The translations under genes and the position numbers were made by a program. From contig JAJEKV010000040.1 in assembly GCA_021234155.1 (NCBI GenBank), positions 6,101,278-6,165,277 on the forward strand: DNA of 64,000 bases, given 5' to 3'. The DNA is from Isoetes taiwanensis (Eukaryota > Streptophyta > Lycopodiopsida > Isoetales > Isoetaceae). The notes under the pieces were generated by a model that saw only the letters and a program-made list of their open reading frames with translations, did no database searches and was not told the origin of the DNA. This document shows positions 45,650 to 58,238 of the stretch, piece by piece (position 1 is the first letter of the stretch; each line of letters opens with the position of its first letter).

Positions 45650-46950
45650 TAAAAGATATAAAAAGGAAGGCAAACTTTGCGTCCCTGAGGCATCCGAAGT
45701 AAGAAAGTTATCCTTCATGATACTCATAATAGTCCAACAGTCGGCCATGCAGGGTTCATGAAAACTTATGTTAAGATAAGAAGTAGTTACTATTGGCCCG
45801 ACATGAAGAAGAATATAGCCAACTAGATTCGGCAGTGTCAGTTATGCTAGCAAACGAAAGCGGAGCAACTTCGGATTTTTGGGAACTTTGGAACACTTGG
45901 CAGTACCAAATGCAAAATGGGAGGTTGTGAGCATGGATTTTATAACCAGACTTCCAAGAATAGTAAGGGACTATGATGCCTTAATGGTTGTGGTCGACAA
46001 ACTATCAAAGATGGCTCACTTTTTGTCATGTCGGACTATGGATACAGCCTTGAATACCGCCTTTCTTTTTGCAAAAGTTATATTTAGATTGCATGGGATG
46101 CCAAGGAAAATCATCTCCGATAGGGATTTCAAGTTCATAAGTGCCTTCTGGAAGGATGTTTTCAACATGATCCACACCAAAGTTGTCCTTGAGCATAGCA
46201 TATCATCCCCAAACCGATGGACAAACAAAATGCACCAATCAAATTTTAGAAGACATGTTGAGGAACTATGTATGGAATAAACAATCAAAGTGGGGTGATT
46301 ATATTTACTTGGTAGAGTTATATATAATAGTACCAAGCAAGAATCCTTACAAATGTCTCCATTCATGATAAATTATGCCGACCAATGCTTAACACCAGAC
46401 ACTTGGCATAACCTAGTGTCCAAGATTGAAGTTTCTCAACAAATGTTGATTGATACGCAGCAATTGGTCGAAGAAGTTCGAGGCTATCTAGTCGACAAAA
46501 GAGCATAGCCGATAAGCATAGAATCAAAAGAGACTTCCAAGTAGGGGATAATATTTAGCTTACTATTAAAGTCAAGCAAGCAAAGCTGCGAATTAGTTAT
46601 TGTAAGAAGCTTGCTCCAAGGTAAGCGAGACCTTTCCTTGAAACAAGATTTTAGAGCGAATAGCAAATCAAGCCTACAAGCTCGACTTGCCTGCCCTTCT
46701 GAAGGTCTACAAAGTCTTCCACGTAAGCCGAGGCACACTCCAAACCCAAAAGAGGTCTTGGAGACTCCAATCTTGTTGCAGATGACAGAGATAGTTCCTG
46801 AGCTAATTCTCGACAAAGCATTTAAGAAGACAAGAAGGTTATAGTTCCTTCAATACTTGGTCAAGTGAAAGCACTTGCCTGTGGAAGACGTAATATGGGT
46901 ATTAAAGCAAGATCTAGAGAAGCAATACCCAGAATTCATGGAGCAATTCA
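45650..46950 (+). pseudogene. Ty3/gypsy integrase and C-terminal tail
   Basis: The HHCC zinc finger region is at about 45715-45845 (LHDTHNSPTVGHAGFMKTYV, WPDMKKNIAN, IRQCQLC). The core is at 45880-46280 (WEVVSMDFITRLPRIVRDYD, VVVDKLSKMAHFLSC, HGMPRKIISDRDFKFISAFW), with both first Asp residues present. A frameshift near 46195 precedes YHPQTDGQTKCTNQILEDML. After 46500 are degraded C-terminal segments, ending near 46950 (DVIWVLKQDLEKQYPEFMEQ), reminiscent of the chromodomain-like tail. Confidence 0.85.
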
Positions 46951-47099
46951 ACAGCCAAGTCATCTCCGAAATAGTCCATGCCGACCTATCAGGTGCTAAG
47001 CTTGTGTATGGCTTAGTGTAAGTGCAGGAAAGCATATGCATTCTAGGGTAGTTGGGATGCATACGCGAAGATCTTGGAGTGTAGGGGATGATGAGATCC

Positions 47100-47570
47100 C
47101 CTCTAGAGGCATTCTCTAGGCTAGTATGCACCAAGAGTGCGCATGACTGGGAAGGTCATGTGAGAGGAGCGCAACATTATGGGCGATCAGATGGGATCAA
47201 TAGAGGTTCCCTAGCTTAAAACCTTCGGGGCCATGATGCACTGCGGGTGTGCATGACTGAAAAGTTCATGCACGAGTAGGCATGGGATTGTGAGCGATGA
47301 TGGGATCATCGTTAGGATATTCTCTATGCCACGATGCATGGTAGGTGCACATGACCATATGGGGGTCATGATGAGGTAAGCGTGATCATGCATGATGATG
47401 GGATCCTGTGGGACGTTCCCTAACTTAAACCCCCGTGGGCATGAGGCACTGCAGATGTACACAATCAAGGGGATCCTATACAAGGTATTACTCGATCATG
47501 GGCGATGATAAGATTGTCTTAAACGGTCCTTAAGCTCAAATCCTATGGGCCATGATCGAGTGCAAGGTAG
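47100..47570 (+). repeat. imperfect tandem repeats of ~110-125 bp in gypsy 3' region
   Basis: Four or five diverged units share CATGATGCACTGC..GTG..CATGACT..., GCGATGATGGGATC and TTCCCTA.CTTAAA.CC blocks (starts near 47115, 47225, 47330 and 47440). They lie between the end of pol and a GGGGGGTGG polypurine-like tract at 47611-47620, so they are in the 3' UTR. Confidence 0.65.
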
Positions 47571-47620
47571 CAGGGATAACCTTGAGCTAGTAGTTCGGCT
47601 CAAGGAGGTAATTAGGGGGG

Positions 47621-49020
47621 TGGTCCCCTAAAACCACAAACTTATTAACTAAACTAACATAATGTGCTACTTGTGCAGGCCAGTGAAAGGGAGCACGGAG
47701 GAGGGAGCACGTTACAAGAAGACAGGAGTCATAGATTTCGGACTTAACTATGAACTCCTAAACTCGTTTTGATAATGTTATGTGTACAATTTTGATAGTA
47801 ATACTTGTCACAACTATATAATTTTGTATAAGTATAAATATAGTCTTACAATTATGTAATAAGTAATTAATAGGAAGTTGATCGTTTCAATAAAGTTAAG
47901 TCTTTATATTCATGATTGTGAATTGCACGGTTGTTGCAGGTTCATCACCGTAACGCTGAAGACATATTGCATATTCCTAAACATAAGAGACATACAAAAG
48001 TCATATTGAACAAGTAGCTTGTTTGTTACAGTAGCAGTAAACAACAATATTAATTTATTACACTAATTTAAATACCAACAAGAAAAATAACTAATGTCAA
48101 ATGTGAACGTAAGTGTCATGTCTTCTTCTGACAATAATAATGATGCTTTTTTGATGTGTTGCTTATTTGCATGCACACCAAAAATAGATGGCCCTTATTT
48201 GCCTTTGTGCGACAATAACTTCATCACAATCAACCTGCAAATGGATTGAAGTATCAGGTATTCTTGTGGCCAATAATGATATTAAGCAATCGCAAGATCT
48301 GTGGTTGTTCTACCAGTCCCAAAGACCAAAAAACAGTATATGAGGTAGCTGTATCCAGCAAACATGCAGGTCCATAATGTATCAGAGATGGATTCATCGG
48401 CTATCTCTTGGTTTGTATAAATATCTAGTTATCTATCATTTTATATACATCCTGAGAGGCATTAGAATAGCCACAGTAAGGCATCGGTCAGAAATACCTT
48501 AGTTTGTCTTTCTGTTACCATAGCTCTATTCCTTGCAAATCGCTGCAAATCTCACTGCAAAAAGAAGAACACTCCAATCTAGAGAACTCACTGTGAGACG
48601 TTTGTGTCAGGATATCCAATCTAGAAATAAGAAAAATCCTATACTAAGTTCAATCCAATCTGAAAACAGAAAAATGCTATACTAGGTTCAGCCATAGCTT
48701 CATAGATAACTGAAACTACCATTTAGAAGGTTTTATGCATTCATCTGACACCATGTGTCCCGTCCACATCACCAAGCCATTACTTCAATAACATTGTGCA
48801 TCCAACAGTCTTTATGCCACTCCATCTCTTAATGACAAGTCATATCTGCATATGAGGGCCTTACAAAAATTAAGGAGCTAATCTAGATAGAAACAGAAAG
48901 TCGAATGCAATTTAGGGCTATATTCTAGCTTGAAGAAACTAGCCTTAACCAAGCGTATAATCCTCTGGGCACTCTTGCTAAATAGTTGTGTGTTATTGGC
49001 CATGGCAGAACAGGGATGAA
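47621..49020. other. no gene seen; small 38-bp tandem repeat
   Basis: Possible remains of the gypsy 3' LTR after the polypurine-like tract, but no matching 5' LTR was found near 35000-35700. At 48613-48690 a 38-bp unit (ATCCAATCT.GAAA.AGAAAAA) is repeated twice. Otherwise AT-rich, with nothing supported. Confidence 0.4.
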
Positions 49021-49041
49021 AGCTTTGATTTTCTATGATTC

Positions 49042-49254
49042 TCAGACCCTTGCATCAACCTTGTATGCATCTTTTGCTTCTTCGATCTGAAAGAAGCCCT
49101 CTTGGAAGTCATAGATCCTGTTGCCCCAGCCAAAAACCGGCAGGAAGAGGCTACTACAAAAATTATGGTAAAAGAAGACTGAATCATTGCTTTTCTGTTT
49201 TTTCATGAATCCCTTTGATCGAATGCCCCACTTGGAATAGAAAAGCCAAGTCAA
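49042..49254 (-). CDS. possible terminal exon, unknown
   Basis: The minus strand reads FGWGNRIYDFQEGFFQIEEA, then KDAYKVDARV and TGA, preceded by a TTTTTGTAG acceptor-like site near 49153. Composition is coding-like and a 3'-UTR-like stretch follows. I do not recognise the protein. It may be an orphan exon or a captured fragment. Confidence 0.25.
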   Translation of the reverse strand: MTWLFYSKWGIRSKGFMKKQKSNDSVFFYHNFCSSLFLPVFGWGNRIYDFQEGFFQIEEAKDAYKVDARV

Positions 49255-49565
49255 GAAACCCTAAAGTGAAGGGCCTCCAGCACTGCATTCTCACATCAAT
49301 AAAAATAAAATAGTTTCGTAATTTAGAATACAAAATAAATGAAGCAACAGGAAAACACATCCAACCACACGATCTCTCTTTTGCTTTTTAAATCAACGGC
49401 CAAAAAAAGTTGCACTCTAGAAATACTATTTAGTACAATTAAACGAATACATCAACAAATCATAGCAAAACCATATTAAAAAGCGTACAAAAAAACTCAA
49501 AGGAAACCCCCTATTATTATGCTAGATATTAGCCTTGTACACCATAGTAGGTGGAAAAGGGAGCA

Positions 49566-49593
49566 TGGCTAAGTTATTCACATAACTTAGCCA
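49566..49593. repeat. 12-bp stem hairpin at start of LTR-like region
   Basis: TGGCTAAGTTAT, a 4-nt loop TCAC, then ATAACTTAGCCA: a perfect inverted repeat. Confidence 0.7.
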
Positions 49594-49639
49594 ACCTTAG
49601 GTTTAGGGTCATTTCCATATGGCCTCACCCTATTGGGCA

Positions 49640-50853
49640 ATGGAAGTAACCCATTAGAGCCACGTGACAGTGACATGGAATCCTAAATACCCTAATCCTA
49701 ACCCTAGGCCACTTTTTGGCTCCACCTGCCTTGAGACCTATTCTTCGCTCGGAACTCCGTTTCAAACACCGTTCGTTGCGGTGTAGCTCAGATTGACAGC
49801 CCCAAGGCAATGTGCTCATCAGAAGGAGGAGGAACCATCCGACTCATCAGCAAGTCGTCGAGACCACAGGAGTTGGAGGAAGTTCATCTGGAGCAGGTAT
49901 TCAGAGTAGCTTCATAGGTAGATCATGTGGTTGAAGATTAGATGTAATCTTCATTGTTTATCATGATTATGTTGATGTACAATGATGGTTGATCTTATGT
50001 TGCACCTCTTGTATATTGGGAAGGGGGGTAGAGACCTAGTGGCCTAAGGAGTGACTCAGCACCATACAACGAGGCTAGTGGCAAAGCGGAGGGAGGTCCC
50101 TGCTGAGCGCGGCTACTGGGGACCCATAGCGGGCTAGGCCTATAGCCGGTCACTTCATGTGGGCCGGGTATGGGTCCGACACTTCCTGGGTCAATTGTGT
50201 CGCCCTGACTCTCAAGAGTTGCAAGTGTCGGCCTAGCTCTTGTTTCGAGGAGTTCAGTCTGGTACAAATCATGTGTCGCCATAATTCTCTAGCCGCCCAT
50301 GGAGCCATTAGACCTCGAGAAGGGGAGATGCAACCCTTCCTACCCCATCAGACTGGGGAGATGCAACCCGGAGTAATCTTGATGGGGGTGATACCATGAG
50401 ACTACATATCCGATAGGTTATAGTCACGCCAGAGCCCGATTTAGCCCGTCTGCAAATTATGCACATGAGGGGCCGGATGGAGTGGTCAACCCTAGCCATT
50501 GTCTATTGCCAGCCCCACCATTGTTATATTTCGGTCTACTCTATCTTGAGGCCCAGCCGTCAGTCTACTCCCCTTACGAGTCTGAGCTTGGGTTTGACAG
50601 TATGTTATTATCTTCGATGTATCTATGGTTGTACGGATGTGCTACCCCTCGAGGTAGTTGGATGTATTGTTATTGTTAGTACTGATGTTATGTTATGCTT
50701 CCGCTGTTATAGGAGCCCATAGGGGAAGGGCGCGTAAGACACCTCCGTAACCCCTTCCCGCACTAGAGATACCTTTGCGCGGGATAGACGGAGGGCCTAT
50801 ACGGCCAGAGGGCGGGACGAGGCGTCATATATTTGGTGGGGAGTGTCACAGTC
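49640..50853 (+). repeat. LTR-like segment homologous to 61000-62408
   Basis: Blocks such as GGTAGAGACCT, GAGTGACT.AGCACCA.ACAA, GCCGGGTATGGGTC.GACACT, GTGATACC.TGAG and GAGGGG..GGATGGAGTGG occur in the same order at 61410-62408, where the copy ends next to a primer-binding site. The segment is therefore a diverged LTR (or solo LTR) of the same gypsy-like family, ending GGGGAGTGTCA at about 50853. The copy is not followed by a PBS. Many small frames inside it are not genes. Confidence 0.6.
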
Positions 50854-51058
50854 CGGATGCCAAGACCATACCTCTAGAAGGTCATGGATTTGCGGGACCG
50901 ATTATGGGTCTAAGTTAGATATTGGGGTACAAAAAAGCGCGACAAAGCGAAGCAGATAAGCACGCCAAGGCGGCTATTCTTATCACCTTCCGATTCGTAG
51001 CGCCTTTTAAAACAATGATCCGGGCGTCGGACCCGTAATCATTCGCGCCAAATCGATA

Positions 51059-51862
51059 ATGATCTGGCCAGACGCAGATTATACCCTATTTTACATTCAA
51101 TTGTACCCTCGCTTTAGAGATTTTTTCCTTCCGCGCTTGCTTCATACCTTGCTTTTTGTTAATTCACCGCTTTTCGATGGCCCTGAGAAGGGATTATTCC
51201 TCGCCAGGCCGGAAGTGGCTGCGAGGATACCGTGGATCAAGAAGATTGGAACGAAGTATGGGCCAGAACCATTCGAATCCCTTTAAAGAAAAAGGCAAAA
51301 TAAAAAAATTTATTTTGTCCGCACTCATCTGAAGCAACAATTGGAGGACTTGGTCGAGTTCCTCAGATCCTGAAGGGGATTACCAAACAACTAATTGAGG
51401 AAACTCGTTGCTTTGGCATTTGCTTGGGAGCATTGTGGTCGTCTGAGCAAGATCATGAGGGTCATAAGATAAATTGGGATGCATACAAGTCCGCGAGGTT
51501 TTACGTTTGGTCGAGAAAAAACCAAGGGATGATATGGATGTAAAGAAAGAAGATGTTAAAAAATGAAAACCGTGACATCCTTCGTGCCAAAAGCACACCT
51601 CACCTTGAGGCGAGGAAGAACACCTCGGATGGAATTAAAAGCGAAATCAGGTCAGCCAAATGAATTTTCTGTTTGCAATTGTAGTTTCAATATTTCTTTG
51701 ATTGATGAGGAAGTCAAGAAGTTGGAAACAGAGTTAGATAACCTGTCCAAACAGATTTGGCTAAGATTATTAGTAAGATTGAGGTTGACAACAACTCCCC
51801 TAGCACGGGAGCAAGTAATGATTGATATAGCAAAGAAGGAGGTGAGTAGACTACGAGAATGA
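51059..51862 (+). pseudogene. unassigned coding-like pieces in the left part of the Sola-like element
   Basis: Frames at 51059-51286 (PLFDGPEKGLFLARPEVAAR) and 51563-51862 (a coiled-coil-like DEEVKKLETELDNLSKQIWL) look coding but lack a recognised family. They could be the N-terminal part of the plus-strand cargo gene whose phosphatase domain lies at 53215-53965; 51863-53214 between them shows only broken frames. Confidence 0.3.
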
Positions 51863-53214
51863 ATTATCTGCTTTGAATGACAAAAGCAGATAAAAAGAAT
51901 GAAGATTTGACCCGCATTGCGATTTGAAGCATAAAGTAAGTGGAGAGCTTTACTTGCTCCAAACCGAAGCTTGCCTTCCAAAGGTAAGTGTTGAAGCAAA
52001 ATGAGACGAAAGGGAGAAGAAGCAAAGGCTAAAAGCCTCTTTAGAATTCGTGACTTCAAGAAAGCAGGGTCTGTTTAGAAGTCGCTAGGCGCTTGATGCA
52101 CCAGACACTTCGGGAATCTCTATCATGACTATGAAGAGCAGTTGCCGTGTTTTATGGAGAACTCATGTCTTTGCATGTGGATTGGTATTCAATCCACAAT
52201 ATACTTTGAGTATGAAGTTGCCATGTGAACATGCCTATCACTTGGCATGTTGCATGCTTCAGCATGAAAAGAAGGCATGCTTCAGTGCTTAAAGGAAGTT
52301 CCCAGGGGATTTGTTTGTGAAACTTGGTTTTAGAAGTTGGGCTGAAGATGGAGCCGAGGTAGCCATCAGCAATGGGTTTGGAGCGGGCACTAGTAGTGCT
52401 TTTGCTTCACCTACAAACAATCCAACTTCTTCACCAAAATTTGTTCTTTGAGTCTCCATTAGTTCCCGATTATACTCTAGCGGTTGTGGCATCACCAAAA
52501 CACATTACAAAAAGCTGTGGCATCACCAAGTCCTGTTACAAAAGCGGTTGAAGCATTAAAAAAGGTAACCATTTGGTGTTTTTCTCGTGTTTGTTTTGTA
52601 AACTTTATTTCATGTCTATTCTAACTAGTTTCCTTCATGATTCATTGGTAAGGAAAAGCCCAAAAAAGAGAGTAAAATGTGCACTAGTGGTTGACAAAGA
52701 CTGATGAAAAGGAAGAGCACGAATTGCATCGCTTACAGCCAGTGAGCACCATAAAGTCAAGGTTGAGGAGTAGAACCTGCGGGGAGAAAAGCTCCGGGGG
52801 TTGATGAAGTTGTAGATCCGGGCGAAGAAGGCGGGTGGTGCTGATCACATTGCAACAAAGGTGCTGATAAAGGGAAGAATATAGCGAAAGAAAGAAGAAC
52901 AAGTGCAAGCACCTGCGAGTGGAGAAGAAGAAGAAGGGTAGGCCCCTAAGAAGATGCCAACACAACCTCCAAAAGGTGATCCTCGAATGTTATTTACAAA
53001 ATGTTAACCGGTCGTGTCCGGTTCATTAATCGAAGTTCACGAAAACTTTGAAATAACACTTGAAAGTTCTTTGAAAACTTTGAAAACTTTGAAATGACAC
53101 TTGTGTTAATTTGTTGAAAAAGACAACAATTTGAAGTCGTGAACTAATTTCTTTTGTTAAGACCCCTTAAATTGATGTCGAGAATTGTTGATGTTTGAGT
53201 TTTTTGTTTTATGA

Positions 53215-53965
53215 ATGTTGCGACCCTTAGAAAAGAAAAACTTGTCATCCTAGACTTAAATGGAGTTCGTGAGCACATTCCAAAAAAAAAGAACGAGAAT
53301 TAAAATTCCAAAGAAGTTGGGAAGAAGCATTATGCGGGGGAAAGTGGTGGTGTGCACTGTACCGATAAAGTTTTTAGAAGGGTGCTTTGCGGATTTGAGG
53401 TAGCCATATGGTTTTCTATGATGAAGCACAACATCATAGAAATCCTAAATGTTATAGTGCCACCTTCCTTTATAGGAAGGTTCAAGTTCATTTGGGGGTC
53501 GAAAGAGTCGAGGCGATGCCTTTCAATTTTCCGGGGGAATCCAAACAAGCCCGGTGCTTATGAAGCCAATTGTAAAAGTGTATGAGGCTTTTTGAGGATG
53601 TAGGGGAGGTAGTGCTAGTTGATGACTCATTGTACAAGACTTTCTTGTCCCCACAAGACACTTGCTTCATAATTGAAAAATTTGATAATGACATCAATGA
53701 CAAAGGTTTCAATTTCTTAGCTGCATTTCTAAAAACCCGCTCAATGCCAAGAACCCTCAAAAAAGTGGTTGTACGAAAGCAAAGTATGTTGAAGATAAAG
53801 TTTAAGAAGAGGACATCGACATACTTAGGCTTCTGGCTGGCTGACCATCTAAGTGAGCTAGCGAGGTGGAAAGTGGCTATTCTCAAAAGCATTCAGTTAA
53901 TGAAGGAAATTGTTAAGGTATGTTGTTTAATTTCATTTAGTTGTGTTGTTATGCTATTGAAGTGA
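53215..53965 (+). pseudogene. FCP1/NIF-like HAD phosphatase domain inside the transposon
   Basis: Plus-strand reading: KLVILDLNGV (53241-53270), the plant DLNG variant of the FCP1 DxDxT nucleophile motif, then a stop. Next is KVFRRVLCGFEVAIWFSMMK (53364-53423, the FEV.VWSS motif), HNIIEILNV, FKFIWGSKESRRC, then a frameshift at about 53580. After it, LFEDVGEVVLVDDSLYKTFL (53588-53647) carries the HAD VDDS motif with the Asp pair at 53621-53626, followed by FIIEKFDNDI. In FCP1/SCP proteins this domain dephosphorylates the RNA polymerase II C-terminal domain. Here the fourth nucleophile-loop residue is Gly, not Thr, the frame is broken, and it is probably a captured host fragment. An acidic 72-codon frame (54192-54410, NNNNPAGNNTDFVNEQDEEP) may be its C-terminal continuation. 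Confidence 0.65.
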
Positions 53966-55080
53966 TTGTAGTAATGTCATTGCTTTCAATTCATTTAGTT
54001 GCATTTTTTGTATGTTGTTTGATTTGAATTACTTGGTTTGATGTAACCTAGAAGTTGCAATCGCCGAGGAAGCAATTGAGGTAACTATTTGCATCGATCT
54101 CATAATAAAAATGATAGCAACATAGAAACAGATAAGCAACAGGTTCACAAGGAGCATGTTTTGGAGAAAATAGAAACAGAAGTGCCAGGAGATGTCTAAG
54201 CTACAAGGCTTGATAGATGATATAAGTATAAACATACTGATGCAGGCAGGAGATAAAGTACATGAAGATAATAATAACAATCCTGCAGGTAATAATACTG
54301 ATTTTGTCAATGAACAGGATGAAGAGCCTGCAAGAGAAGATACTACTCTTATTGCTGATACCGGCACTTCAAATGATGCAGCAACAAGAATTCTCACAGA
54401 AGGAGAATAAGAGTCTATAGACTCTTTTCAATATTTATGTAACTTAGCCTGTATGTAACTGTAATAGTACAGCAAGTGAGTTGTACAGTTTTGTACATAT
54501 ATTGTAACAATTTTGTATCTAATGAATATAATATTTACCTGCACTTGCAGAGTTTCTACTTGCAAAATTGTTGTCCCAGTTTATATTTGAATGTAATGGT
54601 TTCTCCTATGCTTGTCTCAGATCCAAAGATGAAGTCCAAATCCTAATTGGTTAAACAAACAAACCTGTATATGAAGCCAATCTTTGAACATATGCATGTA
54701 AAAAGGGTTTAGAGTATTTACTTTGTGCATTGTCTTGAGCAGTCCCCAATTGAACACTTGCAGAAAGTTTCCACCATTTGTTTCCAAGGACCAAACTCAA
54801 GGGACCCAGCAGGTTAAGTATAAACTCTGAAAACAATTAGCACGTCAGTGAGACAAAGAAAACTTGACAAAGCACCAAAGCGGACCCGATTCAAACTACA
54901 AATTTCTGTGCAACAAAGAATTTGTTAGCTTCCATTGATAGGTTTGTTAGAAAAACAATAGGTTTGTTAGAAACAATGTAGCAGCAATGAGCCACTTTAC
55001 ATGTGAATGATGTGCTTACGCGCCTCTTGGGCGTATGCGGCGACGGTCGGTGTTGTTAGCACTCTACGGAAGGGATGCCA

Positions 55081-58000
55081 TCACTTTTGGCATGTCTCTT
55101 CACTCATCTTGAACTTGTTGTTGCCAAGACTCTCCATATCAAATTTCACTTGTCTAATAAGGTGACCGTACACACTAGCAACCGGCTTGTCCACTAATAA
55201 CTCAAAGTGGAGTGCATCAATGCGCTTGTAGTAGTGGCGGAAAACTATGACTTCTCCCACACCAAATGCACGAACCCCATGAGTCTTCATATGCATCTAA
55301 CAATGTATGTTTAGTCTCTCGTACACCTAAGAACATAAAAGTCAACTCCTTGAAAGATCCTCTCGATGCGCATTTTTACAAAGTTATCTTCAACTTCTAG
55401 AACGAGTGAGGTATTCATTAGCCTCATCATCATCCTCTTCTTCATCCTCATCCTCATCTTCATCTTGAACTGCTTTTGTTGTTGGCTGATTGTTTTCTCG
55501 TAGATTTCTTCAACTTTACATTTGTGGACCAAGCTCCCGACGAGCTTTGTTCATGCAATCATCCCATTTTCCATGAAAGCAAAAGGAACGAAACAAGAGA
55601 GGCACGTGGGCAACTTTGCGGGATTTGTTTTGTCACATGGTCGATGGAATGAAGTTTAGAGCTCCCACAAAGTGATCTCCATTCCCTCTTTTGGTTTGTC
55701 TACATTTTCGGGTTCAATATGCCAAAAACCCGCAATATAGAAATGAAAAAATGTCACCTCAAATGAAGAAGAATGCAATGGTACTTGATTGAATTCACCG
55801 CCTTATATTTGGGTCAGTGGGTTGTTCATCATATATTAATTCACGAAATCCATTAACGTCTTTTGGTACGCCCAATTTCCAGGAATCATACTTCAATTGT
55901 TCTCTTGCCAAAATCTTTTTAGGATTGCACCTTGTCCATCATGTTCTCCTTTCCCATGAGAGGCGGCAAAAATTCCATTCATACTCAATTCCTTCACTAT
56001 TGACATAGTTCCTTCCTAAATACCAAAAGTTCTTGCTCCTTTGAACTGTCTTTGTTACACCATCACTCCAAAAATATGTTTCTCGTACAAAATATTTTGT
56101 ACTCACGAGCCGATCTGCATGAACTTTCAAGCAATGTTGTACAAACTCACCGCTATGATCTCTATCATCTCAAATATAAAAATGTACTTCCTTTATGATT
56201 CTCCTCTCATTCACTAGCTGATGGTCTGTGAGTTGTCTTCCTCTTTTCTTTGCTGCTTTTCCTTCTCTAGTTCCTTCTCTCTGCTTCCTTAGCTTCCATA
56301 TCTTCTATCTCATCCCGGTTGCATGTCTATATGTGATATGAACCAAAATTGATGCCTGATCAGTGTGCCCGTGGCAAGATTGTGCCTCTTTCTCAATTTT
56401 AAAACGTAATTTTCAGCAAAATCAATAACCGGTACAATCAGACCTTCGGAAAAGTATCCAAGCACTTCTGAATTGCTTTGCCTCGCCATTATGTGCAACA
56501 TAATTGTGTGGGATGAATTGTACGGTGTCTTGAAGCATCTTTCACTGGAATTGGGGCAGGCTCTCTTTCTTGTATGCAAGTCTAGTTACCTTTGCTGGTT
56601 TCTTTCACCGCCATTTTTTCTTGGTGTTCTCCTTCATGTAACCAACCTCTTGCTGTTTTTGAAAACAAAAGATCAGTTTGTAAGTTTGCAAACACAAGCA
56701 CAACAATCACAAGCACAAAAATCATTTAAGCACAAATGCCAAATACACTACCTTTTCAAACCGCTTCCCACTCCACTTTGTAATCGGACTCCTCCTTCTC
56801 CTTTGGACATATTGGCAACCCGTTTGTAAGACCACCAGAAATTTGTTTGTAAGATGTTGCATCAATCATCTTAACAACTCAAAATAGAATGTTCAAACAT
56901 CTTAACATTAAAAAAGAGTACCTTTTCAATCCACAATCCTTGCATGCCACCTGCAGACAATTATGTTTGTGCCACTCTTCATCTTCATCCTTAGGGTAGA
57001 TCATTTGCCTCCAAAAAATCACTAGTGGATTTATAAACATGGTTCTTGGTTGCACAAAAGTTACCATCACCACAAACAAAGACAAGTACGCTTTGCAATC
57101 TTTATGCACGCCATTTGGATCTGTTCTCGATTTTTGTTGAGTGCTTGCATCACATATTCAAAGTGCATGTGATATTGGCGCAGAAGTAAGTTTCTCTTTT
57201 CATTTAAGCCTCACAAATGATGGCTTGAAAGAATTCAAATGTCTTTTGGGTAATCTTAATGTCATTGAATTCCTTCTTGAAGTTCATGTAAAATTGCAAC
57301 TGCAAACAAAGAAGATCTATATAGAAACAGATATATGCAAATGGAAGAAACATACTAAAACGGGAAATCACCTGAGATATTTCAAGCAGTTGTATTGGAT
57401 GATCAATTTTATCGCCATCTGCTGTAACAAACTTTCTCACATGCTTCCTGTATGGTGAAACTCGTGTGTTTTCTGTCCAGAACTTGTAAACACAATTCCT
57501 AACCCTCGTCGAATCAATGCATCACACCTCTTTTTTCCTTGAAAACATTGACCACGGACCACATTCTTGGACTGCCATTATTCTTCTTCAGTTGCGGAAC
57601 AACAGATTTTCTAGATATATGAAGGAGACGTGCGACAACAGATTGGTTGATGGATTTTGCTGATGAAGATACCATTTGCAAAGTAGACTTTCTTGCTTGC
57701 AATACATCTGTCTTCCTTAATTTCTTTTGTTCATTGAATGTCTCCCGAACATTTTTAATCACATTCTTCATGATCTTGCTTTTGATCATGATCAACAAAA
57801 TCCACTTCCAAAGGGCAATTTACCTTCACTCTCTTCACAAATCATTGCACCACCATTGCTTTATCCCCTTCTTTCAAAGGCTTTTGTAATTTCGTTGAAA
57901 TAATCGTCCATTTTTGGACAATTCTTGAAGCCTTCTCGCACTCGAGCCTCGTTCAATTTCTGTGGTGCAAGTTTTCTTTCTCTCTCTCCCTTTCTCTTTT

Positions 58001-58238
58001 TATTGTCTTGATTGCCTTCTTCTCTCGGCTTGAATTTCCTAAAAACTTTGAGTCTCTTTTCCTCATCCAAATCGAACTGATTGATCCATTGAGGATCGTG
58101 ATGTACGAAGAATTTTGCGAGACAGAGAAACCGTGATGTACAAAAGAACGATTCGTTTCGGAGGTACAAGTCTGAATGATCATTCCTCCACAAAAAATTC
58201 AAGAAGCGACCCGCCATCTCAAAAGGGGTAGACCGCAC
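55081..58238 (-). pseudogene. DDD-type (Sola-like) transposase, multiply frameshifted
   Basis: Minus-strand pieces in order: a start-proximal, Lys-rich region (58238-57861, DPQWINQFDLDEEKRLKVFR); RKSVVPQLKKNNGSPRMW (about 57580); VYKFWTENTRVSPYRKHV (about 57480-57430) and KFVTADGDKIDHPIQLLEIS; RQYHMHFEYVMQALNKNREQ (about 57160); EWHKHNCLQVACKDCGLKRY (about 56950, a WH..C...C..CG finger); IVPVIDFAENYV with the first Asp at 56421-56423; HSGEFVQHCLKVHADRL, then YFWSDG with the second Asp at 56062-56064; and SHGKGEHDG with the third Asp at 55939-55941. This IDFAENY...WSDG...HGKG..DG order is the one I know from uncharacterised eukaryotic DDD transposases. Stops and shifts make it inactive; some gaps may be introns. 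Confidence 0.72.

Noticed and set aside
50000-50800. Many short frames on both strands near 50-50.8 kb
   Set aside because: The homologous LTR at 61-62.4 kb does not preserve these frames, so they are not coding.
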